Assembly: GCA_009704515.1 (NCBI GenBank)
Contig: WLDZ01000067.1
Coordinates: 1-5,915, forward strand
DNA: 5,915 nt
Reading direction: 5' to 3'
Source: Actinomycetota bacterium
GTDB taxonomy: Bacteria; Actinomycetota; Actinomycetes; Nanopelagicales; Nanopelagicaceae
The first letter of the stretch is position 1, and every line of letters starts with the position of its first letter. The translations under genes and the position numbers were made by a program. The notes beneath the pieces are model-generated. The model saw only the letters and a list, made by a program, of their open reading frames with translations. It searched no databases and was not told where the DNA came from. Below, one piece after another: positions 1-5,449 of this stretch.

Positions 1-1596
1 ATCACTGAAAAGATCAGTAAAGATCTCAAGCTCTCAGAATCAATTTCAATTCCGCTGACATTTCTCCTTTTAGTCTTAGTCTTTGGAGCGCTCGCTGCAT
101 CCGCTATGCCATTGATTGTTGGTGTCTTTGCAATATTGGGCGCCTTCTTATTGCTCTTCCTACTTACATTGATTACTGATGTGAGCGTGTATGCCTTAAA
201 CCTCACAACTGGAATGGGTTTAGGTCTGGGTATTGATTACGCACTCTTGATGGTCAATCGCTTTAGAGAAGAGTTGGGTAAAGGAAAAAGTGTCGAAGAC
301 TCGGTTGTAACCATGATGGCAACTGCTGGAAAAACAGTCTTCTACTCTGGGCTCACGGTTCTCGTAACTCTTATGTCACTTATCTTTTTCCCACTTCCAT
401 TCCTGCAATCATTTGGCTATGCAGGTGTATCGGTTGTCGCACTTGCTGTCGTTGGCGCGCTCTTTGGCCTTCCACCAATTCTGGCGATGGTTGGAAAGAA
501 AATTGATAAAGGTACCGTTCGCAAATCTGCAATCACTCCAAAAGAAGACGGGCGCTGGGCACAGACTGCGCGTTATGTGATGCGCAAGCCAGTAAGTGTC
601 ACATTGCTTTCATTGATCTTCCTGGGAATCTTGGCTTCACCATTGGCGGGCGCTAAGTTTTCACAGACAGATTCACGTACTTTGCCTGCTGATAATCCGG
701 CAGCTATTGCAACTGCAGTTCAAGCAGAACGTTTTCCAGGGCAAACTAGTAATCCAATTGAGATAATCATTATTGGTGGCGCTAGTAAGAGTTCAGAAAT
801 CTCAGAGTACTCAGCGAACTTGGCAACTGTTCCTGGAATCGTTCTTGTAAACCCAGCAATTACATATGGTGATGACGTGAAAATCACCGCCGTGCATTCA
901 ATGCTACCTCGAACACCAGAAGCGCAGGATTTGATTCATAAAGTCCGAGATCTCAAAGAACCTGAGGGAACACTTGTGGGTGGAGTTGCTGCGGATTACA
1001 CAGATTCGCAAGATGGAATTGCCTCTACTTTGCCTCTAGCACTTGGGTGGATTGTCGTTACAGTATTAATTCTTTTGTTCCTCTTTACAGGTTCGATTAT
1101 TTTGCCGATTAAGGCCGTGATACTCAATGTTCTTTCACTCACGGCAACTATGGGTGTTCTTACTTGGGTCTTCATTGATGGCAATCTGCAATGGTTGGTT
1201 GGTTCGTTTACTGTTACCGGCACGCTCGATACCTCAATTGTCATTTTGATTGCAGTTGTCGTCTTCGGATTATCAATGGATTACGAAGTCTTCTTGTTAT
1301 CGCGCATCCGTGAAGAGCACGATGCTGGAAAATCTAATGAGGATGCGGTTGCAATCGGTCTGCAACGTTCGGCTCGAATAATTACCGCAGCTGCCATGAT
1401 TCTTGCATTTGTCTTCGCCGCTTTTATCTTGAGTGGGGTGACCTCAATTAAATCTATGGGATTTGGAGTTGCCCTTGCGGTAATTCTTGATGCCACGATA
1501 GTCCGAGGGTTATTGGTACCTGCCTTGATGCGCTTATTCGGAGAACGAAATTGGTGGGCGCCCGAAAGCCTGAAGCGATTTACCATAAAGCACTGA
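1..1596 (+). CDS. MMPL family (RND superfamily) transporter, 5'-truncated by window edge
   Basis: Inner-membrane, probably proton-driven exporter of the MMPL family, which moves lipids or other hydrophobic compounds; the substrate cannot be read from the sequence. The frame is open from base 1, so the ATG at 106 is an internal methionine and not the start. The visible 531 residues begin just before TM2 and run to the C terminus, so TM1 and the first porter domain, roughly 170-200 residues of a family of about 700, lie off the left edge. The two pseudo-repeats are clear: TM4 carries GLGIDYALL followed by NRFREEL (Asp at 235-237), and TM10 carries GLSMDYEVF followed by SRIREE (Asp at 1279-1281). 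These Asp-Tyr pairs match the proton-relay pairs known in MmpL3. TM7 is near 590-660, the second extracytoplasmic porter domain about 661-1020, and TM8-12 follow. It ends 18 bp before purU. The family call is firm; the substrate is unknown. Confidence 0.93.
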   Translation: MTEKISKDLKLSESISIPLTFLLLVLVFGALAASAMPLIVGVFAILGAFLLLFLLTLITDVSVYALNLTTGMGLGLGIDYALLMVNRFREELGKGKSVEDSVVTMMATAGKTVFYSGLTVLVTLMSLIFFPLPFLQSFGYAGVSVVALAVVGALFGLPPILAMVGKKIDKGTVRKSAITPKEDGRWAQTARYVMRKPVSVTLLSLIFLGILASPLAGAKFSQTDSRTLPADNPAAIATAVQAERFPGQTSNPIEIIIIGGASKSSEISEYSANLATVPGIVLVNPAITYGDDVKITAVHSMLPRTPEAQDLIHKVRDLKEPEGTLVGGVAADYTDSQDGIASTLPLALGWIVVTVLILLFLFTGSIILPIKAVILNVLSLTATMGVLTWVFIDGNLQWLVGSFTVTGTLDTSIVILIAVVVFGLSMDYEVFLLSRIREEHDAGKSNEDAVAIGLQRSARIITAAAMILAFVFAAFILSGVTSIKSMGFGVALAVILDATIVRGLLVPALMRLFGERNWWAPESLKRFTIKH

Positions 1597-1608
1597 GACC
1601 TCTACCCT
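1579..1608 (+). promoter_or_regulatory. Putative promoter of the purU operon, leaderless type
   Basis: A TACCCT hexamer at 1603-1608 fits the actinobacterial -10 pattern TAnnnT and lies exactly 6 nt before the purU ATG at 1615. A possible -35, TTTACC at 1579-1584, sits 18 nt upstream inside the end of the MMPL gene. There is no convincing Shine-Dalgarno sequence before the ATG, which fits transcription starting at or next to the A of the start codon. This is inferred from spacing and motif only. The alternative is co-transcription with the upstream transporter, since the gap is just 18 bp and holds no terminator. Confidence 0.5.
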
Positions 1609-1614
1609 TAGAGC

Positions 1615-2454
1615 ATGGATCTCATCGCTACTCTGCAATGTGAGGATCAACCAGGCATCGTTCATGCCATGACCTCGGCTGTCTTGGCATGCCAAGGCAA
1701 TATCATCGAGAATCAGCAGTTCACAGATCACGCCACAAATACATTTGTGATGCGCACTCGTTTTGAAACTGCGCAAGGAATCGATGATGCTCGCAAAACG
1801 CTGATGGCGGGGCTCACCCAGTTCAAACCAGCGTTAAAGATTCGTCCAACTGAAGAGAAGCCTCGCGTACTGATCTTGGTCACCAAAGAGAGCCACTGCC
1901 TTCGTGATCTGCTCTATCTCCGCGAACTCGACGAGCTTCCTGTCGAAATTCCGATGGTCATTTCTAACCGCGAAGATCTTAAAGAGCTCGTCGAATCACA
2001 TGGCATTCCATTTCATTACCTTCCTATTTCGGCGCAGACCAAGGTTTCTCAAGAATCTGAAATTCTAAAGATCATCGATGAGCTCAAGATCGACTTTGTT
2101 GTCCTGGCTCGCTATATGCAAATTCTCTCTTCAGACTTCTGTGCAAAGATGCCCGGAAAGATAATTAACATTCATCACTCTTTCTTGCCAGGATTTAAAG
2201 GTGCCAAGCCTTACCACCAGGCCCATGATCGTGGCGTAAAGATCATTGGCGCTACTGCACACTTTGTCACTGCTGATTTAGATGAAGGTCCAATCATCGA
2301 ACAAGATGTAGCGCATGTGAATCACTCTGCAACTCCAGAACAACTCATTGCACTCGGTCGCGACATCGAACGGCGAGTTCTCTCTCGTGCTGTTTCGCTC
2401 TATGCAGAAGATCGCATCTTTATTGTTGGCCACCGAACTGTGATTTTTGCATAA
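1615..2454 (+). CDS. purU: Formyltetrahydrofolate deformylase PurU
   Basis: Cytoplasmic enzyme that hydrolyses 10-formyl-tetrahydrofolate to formate and tetrahydrofolate, balancing the one-carbon pool and in some bacteria supplying formate for PurT. The 279-residue length matches full-length PurU (about 280-290). Residues 1 to about 75 form the N-terminal ACT-type domain, opening with DLIATLQCEDQPGIVHAMT. Residues about 83-279 form the formyltransferase-like catalytic domain. The catalytic triad of the GART/formyltransferase fold is present: Asn185 and His187 in INIHHSFLPGFKGAKPYHQA, and Asp223 in DLDEGPIIEQD. The C terminus EDRIFIVGHRTVIF is typical of PurU and separates it from PurN, which lacks an ACT domain. 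The ATG at 1615 is chosen because the ACT domain begins directly after it and a -10-like element lies 6 nt upstream. Its stop TAA shares its last base with the ATG of the next gene. Confidence 0.96.
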   Translation: MDLIATLQCEDQPGIVHAMTSAVLACQGNIIENQQFTDHATNTFVMRTRFETAQGIDDARKTLMAGLTQFKPALKIRPTEEKPRVLILVTKESHCLRDLLYLRELDELPVEIPMVISNREDLKELVESHGIPFHYLPISAQTKVSQESEILKIIDELKIDFVVLARYMQILSSDFCAKMPGKIINIHHSFLPGFKGAKPYHQAHDRGVKIIGATAHFVTADLDEGPIIEQDVAHVNHSATPEQLIALGRDIERRVLSRAVSLYAEDRIFIVGHRTVIFA

Positions 2455-2627
2455 TGCTTGGTGGAATCAATAACGCACTTTGGTTTCAAAGTATCGCTGG
2501 GTTCTTTGTAATGGCATTTATCTTGATTCCTTTTCTTAAGTGGGCATTTCCAAATAAGAAAGATGATGCAAATAAAGCTCTGATTCGTCAGCTCCGCAAG
2601 GAGATCCGAGAAATTAAGCGCAAGTAA
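2454..2627 (+). CDS. Small single-pass membrane protein of unknown function (57 aa)
   Basis: I do not recognise a family. The reading frame is ATG at 2454 to TAA at 2625-2627. The start overlaps the purU stop as TAATG (1 nt shared), and the next gene begins 1 nt after the stop, so the frame fills the purU-MFS gap exactly; this is the main argument that it is real. Residues about 9-32 (LWFQSIAGFFVMAFILIPFLKWAF) form one hydrophobic transmembrane helix. Residues 34-57 are strongly charged and basic, with Ile44, Leu47, Ile51 and Ile54 forming a hydrophobic stripe on a predicted amphipathic helix. The positive-inside rule would put the C terminus in the cytoplasm. No Shine-Dalgarno sequence precedes it, so translation probably depends on reinitiation after purU. 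It may be an accessory subunit or regulator of the adjacent transporter, but nothing in the sequence shows that. Confidence 0.72.
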   Translation: MLGGINNALWFQSIAGFFVMAFILIPFLKWAFPNKKDDANKALIRQLRKEIREIKRK

Positions 2628-2628
2628 G

Positions 2629-3819
2629 GTGCTATCAACTTATCGCGACCTCTTTAAATTACCAGGTGCGGCACGTATTGCCTCCGGTGGATTTATTGCC
2701 CGTATGCCAATTGCAATGGATGCCATTGCAATTATTCTCTTTATTTATTCTGTAGATAAGCGCTTTGCACTCGCTGGTGCGCTCACAGCAGTTGCAGCGC
2801 TGACTACCGTCGTTTCCTCTCCCCTTTGGTCCAAGGTCGCAGATCGCAAAGGTCAACGTTTTGTCTTATCAGTTGCGGTTCCGATTCGAATCGTGGCCAT
2901 TATTGCCTTCATTAATCTTGTTCTTGCTGGTGCGCCAATTTGGACCTGGTTTCTCTCCATCTTTATTGCCGAAGCAGGCTCAATAAGTATGGGTTCTATG
3001 AGCAGGCGTCGCTGGGTTCACATTATCGATAGTCAGGATAAACAACTTCTTGCAACATCTTACGCATATGAAAGTCTGGCAGATGAATTAGTTTTTATCC
3101 TTGGTCCAGTTATCACAACTGCAATAGTTGCAGCAATCGACCCAGCAGCCGGATTGATTTTAGGAATTGCATTTCTACTAGTTGGCGTGCCACTTGTTGC
3201 TTCCCATAAGAAATCTGATCCTGGAGTCGAATTACATCAAGGCGAAGAGAAGCAACGTTCTGTAATGCGCAATAGAAATTTGCAGGCGATTGCGATTCCG
3301 ATGACAATCGTTGGTGGTTGCTTTAGCGCAGTTAACATCTGCGTTGTTGCACTCACTACTGAACAGAATCTCAAAGCAGTCTCTGGATTGCTTCTGGGAA
3401 TCTGGGCTATTGGTGGAGCGCTATCTGCTCTAGTAAACGGTGCAATCAGATGGAAGATCTCTCATGGAAAAAGATTTATCGGTTATTTGCTTGGCATGGC
3501 CGTATTTTCATTAACTTTTCCATTTATTGAAAATCTCTACCTTCTAGCTTTTGTCTTATTCCTGCAGGGAACTTGCATCGCGCCACTGCTGCCAAATGGG
3601 CTTCCGATCGTGACTCATTCAGTCACGCCTTCTCAGATGACGCAGGCAATAACCCTTGCAACTGCAGGAATTCCGCTAACCGGAGCCATCTCTAGCTTCT
3701 TCGCAGGGCAAATCATTGATGCTTACGGAGCTTCAACAGGATTCTGGTTGCCTTTTCTATTTCTAGCTGCAAGCTTGCTTTCAACTATCCCTTATCGGAA
3801 GTTGTATCGCGAGGTTTAA
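2629..3819 (+). CDS. Major facilitator superfamily (MFS) transporter
   Basis: Cytoplasmic-membrane secondary transporter; substrate and direction unknown, although this actinobacterial type is often labelled a drug efflux protein. The 396 residues give about 12 hydrophobic helices in two halves with a polar central loop near residues 193-215 (HKKSDPGVELHQGEEKQR). A motif-A-like loop between TM2 and TM3 reads WSKVADRKGQR at residues 67-77 (Asp72, Arg73, Gly75). The segment ESLADELVFILGPVI at residues 148-162 matches the motif-C-like TM5 of actinobacterial relatives. A GTG at 2629 is taken as start because the N terminus STYRDLFKLPGAARIASGGF is typical for these proteins; the next ATG at 2704 would cut into TM1. 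The start is 1 nt after the stop of the 57-residue gene, indicating one transcript with purU. The 3' end overlaps the convergent crtYd by 35 bp. Confidence 0.9.
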   Translation: MLSTYRDLFKLPGAARIASGGFIARMPIAMDAIAIILFIYSVDKRFALAGALTAVAALTTVVSSPLWSKVADRKGQRFVLSVAVPIRIVAIIAFINLVLAGAPIWTWFLSIFIAEAGSISMGSMSRRRWVHIIDSQDKQLLATSYAYESLADELVFILGPVITTAIVAAIDPAAGLILGIAFLLVGVPLVASHKKSDPGVELHQGEEKQRSVMRNRNLQAIAIPMTIVGGCFSAVNICVVALTTEQNLKAVSGLLLGIWAIGGALSALVNGAIRWKISHGKRFIGYLLGMAVFSLTFPFIENLYLLAFVLFLQGTCIAPLLPNGLPIVTHSVTPSQMTQAITLATAGIPLTGAISSFFAGQIIDAYGASTGFWLPFLFLAASLLSTIPYRKLYREV

Positions 3820-4096
3820 AGCGCTCCCAGAGCGAAAGCGTCAAGAGAATCATTGAGAAGCCAAAGAGTAAATCTTCAATCGGAGCACCTGCTAAGCGTC
3901 GTCCAATAATCTGATCTGGCGAGTAAATGACAATATTGTTTGTAGTAAGCCACGAGTTTGTCAGTAGTTGAAAAGGCAGGATCAGAGCCCAAGTAATCCA
4001 GTAAATCCCGCGAGTGAGCATCTGGCTTCTAATGATGTAGAGATCGAGCATCACCGCTAAGAGCACTGCATAAATTGCAAGGTCGGAATATGTCAT
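3785..4096 (-). CDS. crtYd: Lycopene cyclase domain protein, CrtYd-type subunit
   Basis: Second half of the heterodimeric, membrane-bound actinobacterial lycopene beta-cyclase, which with CrtYc closes beta-ionone rings on lycopene to give beta-carotene. The 103-residue protein has about three hydrophobic helices (residues about 5-23, 31-50 and 72-90) and the hallmark of the lycopene cyclase domain, a Pro-Ile-Glu-Asp block in GAPIEDLLFGF at residues 70-80, preceded by YSPDQIIGRRLA. The ATG at 4096 overlaps the crtYc stop as ATGA, indicating translational coupling and matched expression of the two subunits. Its stop lies inside the 3' end of the convergent MFS gene. The homologous CrtYe/Yf subunits of C50 carotenoid pathways are an alternative, but the blh gene next door needs beta-carotene, and no elongase gene is visible here. 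Confidence 0.88.
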   Translation of the reverse strand: MTYSDLAIYAVLLAVMLDLYIIRSQMLTRGIYWITWALILPFQLLTNSWLTTNNIVIYSPDQIIGRRLAGAPIEDLLFGFSMILLTLSLWERFKPRDTTSDKG

Positions 4097-4419
4097 CGTC
4101 TCGCCTTAATTGTTGCGATGAGATTAATAAGGGCGAGATAAGTAATGACAGTCATGAGTGGCACGATGATAAAAAAGAGTACTTCTTCGATTGGAATAAT
4201 CCCTAAAACCTTAAGTCCAACAGTTTGTGCTGGATCGAAGGACCAAATCTTCTTTTCGATTGCCCAATAATCCCAGAAGAGATAGACCGTCAAGACTATA
4301 GAGTCAGTAATGAGAAAAGTCTTCCAAAAACGTGGAGCTCTTACCTTAAAGACAATCGTTACGCCTACTGCGCAAAGTGAAATGAATAGCAGCACTCCGA
4401 GATAATTAAACTCTCCCAT
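4093..4419 (-). CDS. crtYc: Lycopene cyclase domain protein, CrtYc-type subunit
   Basis: First half of the heterodimeric lycopene beta-cyclase. The 108 residues form about three membrane helices (residues about 5-25, 33-52 and 75-104). They contain the domain signature FWDYWAI...WSFDP (residues 48-62) followed by GIIPIEEVLFF (residues 73-83), where Pro76 and the Glu78-Glu79 pair are the conserved, probably catalytic block; its partner has Glu-Asp at the same place. It is first in a two-gene operon, sharing 4 bp with crtYd. The ATG at 4419 has no Shine-Dalgarno sequence upstream (gagtatgcgcc), suggesting leaderless translation. The gene diverges from blh across 47 bp, so the enzyme making beta-carotene and the one cleaving it are adjacent. 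Family assignment is strong; which half is called c or d rests on gene order and similarity by eye. Confidence 0.89.
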   Translation of the reverse strand: MGEFNYLGVLLFISLCAVGVTIVFKVRAPRFWKTFLITDSIVLTVYLFWDYWAIEKKIWSFDPAQTVGLKVLGIIPIEEVLFFIIVPLMTVITYLALINLIATIKARR

Positions 4420-4424
4420 GGCGC

Positions 4425-4453
4425 ATACTCTGGCACAAGATTGATAATTTCAA
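4425..4453 (-). promoter_or_regulatory. Putative crtYcYd promoter
   Basis: Read on the minus strand, TTGAAA (4453-4448) is a good -35 candidate. It is followed after 17 nt by GAGTAT (4430-4425), which has the A at position 2 and T at position 6 of an actinobacterial -10 box. Only 5 nt separate the -10 from the crtYc ATG, so the transcript would be leaderless or nearly so. The -10 match is weak; position and spacing are the main support. Confidence 0.38.
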
Positions 4454-4460
4454 TTAGGCT
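4430..4460 (+). promoter_or_regulatory. Putative blh promoter, leaderless type
   Basis: TAGGCT at 4455-4460 matches TAnnnT and ends exactly 6 nt before the blh ATG at 4467, the same spacing as at purU. The best -35 candidate is CTGGCA at 4430-4435 with a long 19-nt spacer, so the -35 is doubtful. No Shine-Dalgarno sequence is present. The element interleaves with the minus-strand crtYc promoter in the same 47-bp gap. Confidence 0.45.
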
Positions 4461-4466
4461 TTACCT

Positions 4467-5426
4467 ATGAACACCCCGTTAATTTCGATAAATTCTTGGG
4501 CCATACGTTGGTCGCGAATTGGGGCTATCGGAAGTATCGCTCTCGTGGCGCTAGTCCAACTAATTTTTGGCGAAATCAATCTCTCTACGCAGCTGGTTCT
4601 AGCTCTTGTGGCGCTTGTTGTAGGCATCCCTCACGGCGCAATTGATCACCTCATCGCTATTCCTTCGCAACCAAAGAGTAGATTTATTGGATACATAGTG
4701 GGTTATGTCGCAATCGCAGTTATTGCAGGATGGGCGATAGCGACCTGGAATCTGATTGGCTTTCAAGTTGTAGTTCTAATGAGTGCGCTGCACTTTGGTT
4801 TTGGTGACGCTTCATTTATTAATGAGGATCGTGACGCTCAAGATAAAGAGAAGAATTCTTTACCCGTTGAGATTCTCTATGCCATACCTGCCGGCTTTCT
4901 TCCAGTGATACTCCCACTTACTGATTCACGCACTCTCGATGCGCTAGAGAGAATTCATCCCAATTTAGAGAACTGGGCGGGAAGCCAAGTCTCACTCTTC
5001 AGAAACTTAACTCTGCTTTTAGGATTGTTTGCGCTCGTCAATCTGCTAGCAACTAAACGATTCTCTATGTCTTTCGATATTTTCATTCTTGCTGTATTGG
5101 CACTTGTTGCACCACCGCTGATTGCGTTTGCAGTCTACTTCGGATTTTGGCATGCACTGCGCCACACTGCTCGATTGGTACCGAAGTTGCCAAAAGCGCA
5201 ACAACATATTCTTAGCGGAGATTGGCATAAAGCAATTTGGTCTGTGGTCTTTCCTGGACTCTATGCCATCGCAGGTACCTTGGTTATTGCGATTGGGCTG
5301 ATGATCGTTAGTCCAGATAATTTCTCATCCAGCCTTCTCTGGTCAACACTTGTGATCATCTGGGCACTTACCGTTCCCCACATGGCGACGACAGCTAAGT
5401 TCGATTTCGCCGCAATCAAAAAATAG
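4467..5426 (+). CDS. blh: Brp/Blh family beta-carotene 15,15'-dioxygenase
   Basis: Integral-membrane, iron-dependent enzyme that cleaves beta-carotene at the central double bond with oxygen to give two all-trans-retinals, the chromophore of microbial rhodopsins. The 319 residues form a string of hydrophobic helices carrying the family motifs in order: GIPHGAIDHL (His56, His60), ALHFGFGD (His109), GFWHALRHTARL (His229, His233) and VPHM (His305). His56, His109, His229 and His233 correspond to the four histidines expected to bind iron in Blh proteins. The length is normal for the family and no motif is missing. The ATG at 4467 precedes a basic N-terminal stretch and the first helix. The gene is divergent from crtYcYd, which makes its substrate; no rhodopsin gene is in the window. 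It ends 12 bp before the convergent kinase gene. Confidence 0.94.
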   Translation: MNTPLISINSWAIRWSRIGAIGSIALVALVQLIFGEINLSTQLVLALVALVVGIPHGAIDHLIAIPSQPKSRFIGYIVGYVAIAVIAGWAIATWNLIGFQVVVLMSALHFGFGDASFINEDRDAQDKEKNSLPVEILYAIPAGFLPVILPLTDSRTLDALERIHPNLENWAGSQVSLFRNLTLLLGLFALVNLLATKRFSMSFDIFILAVLALVAPPLIAFAVYFGFWHALRHTARLVPKLPKAQQHILSGDWHKAIWSVVFPGLYAIAGTLVIAIGLMIVSPDNFSSSLLWSTLVIIWALTVPHMATTAKFDFAAIKK

Positions 5427-5449
5427 TTGGCAATACAACTACCAATTTT
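5418..5449. terminator. Probable shared terminator between blh and the xylulokinase gene
   Basis: A perfect 6-bp inverted repeat, TAGTTG (5424-5429) and CAACTA (5436-5441), encloses a 6-nt loop. Read on the minus strand, the stem is followed directly by six Ts (5423-5418), a plausible intrinsic terminator for the kinase gene. Read on the plus strand, CCAA and then four Ts (5446-5449) follow, a weaker signal for blh. The stem is short and has only two G-C pairs, so termination may be partial. Confidence 0.48.

Noticed and set aside
996..1586. Minus-strand open frames across the MMPL gene (996-1244 and 1281-1586).
   Set aside because: They are antisense to strongly conserved MMPL coding sequence, show no recognisable protein features and have no promoter or neighbouring partner.
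1534..1776. Minus-strand open frame spanning the MMPL-purU junction.
   Set aside because: It is antisense to the purU ACT domain and the MMPL C terminus, with no domain-like sequence; a chance frame.
3822..3834. Short inverted repeat CGCTC-CCA-GAGCG just after the MFS stop, considered as a terminator.
   Set aside because: The 5-bp stem has a 3-nt loop and no T-run on the plus strand, and it lies inside the crtYd coding sequence; too weak to list.
4441..4446. TTGATA considered as the -35 element of blh.
   Set aside because: Pairing it with a -10 at normal spacing would put the -10 on the blh start codon itself (CCTATG), and its distance to TAGGCT is only 8 nt.
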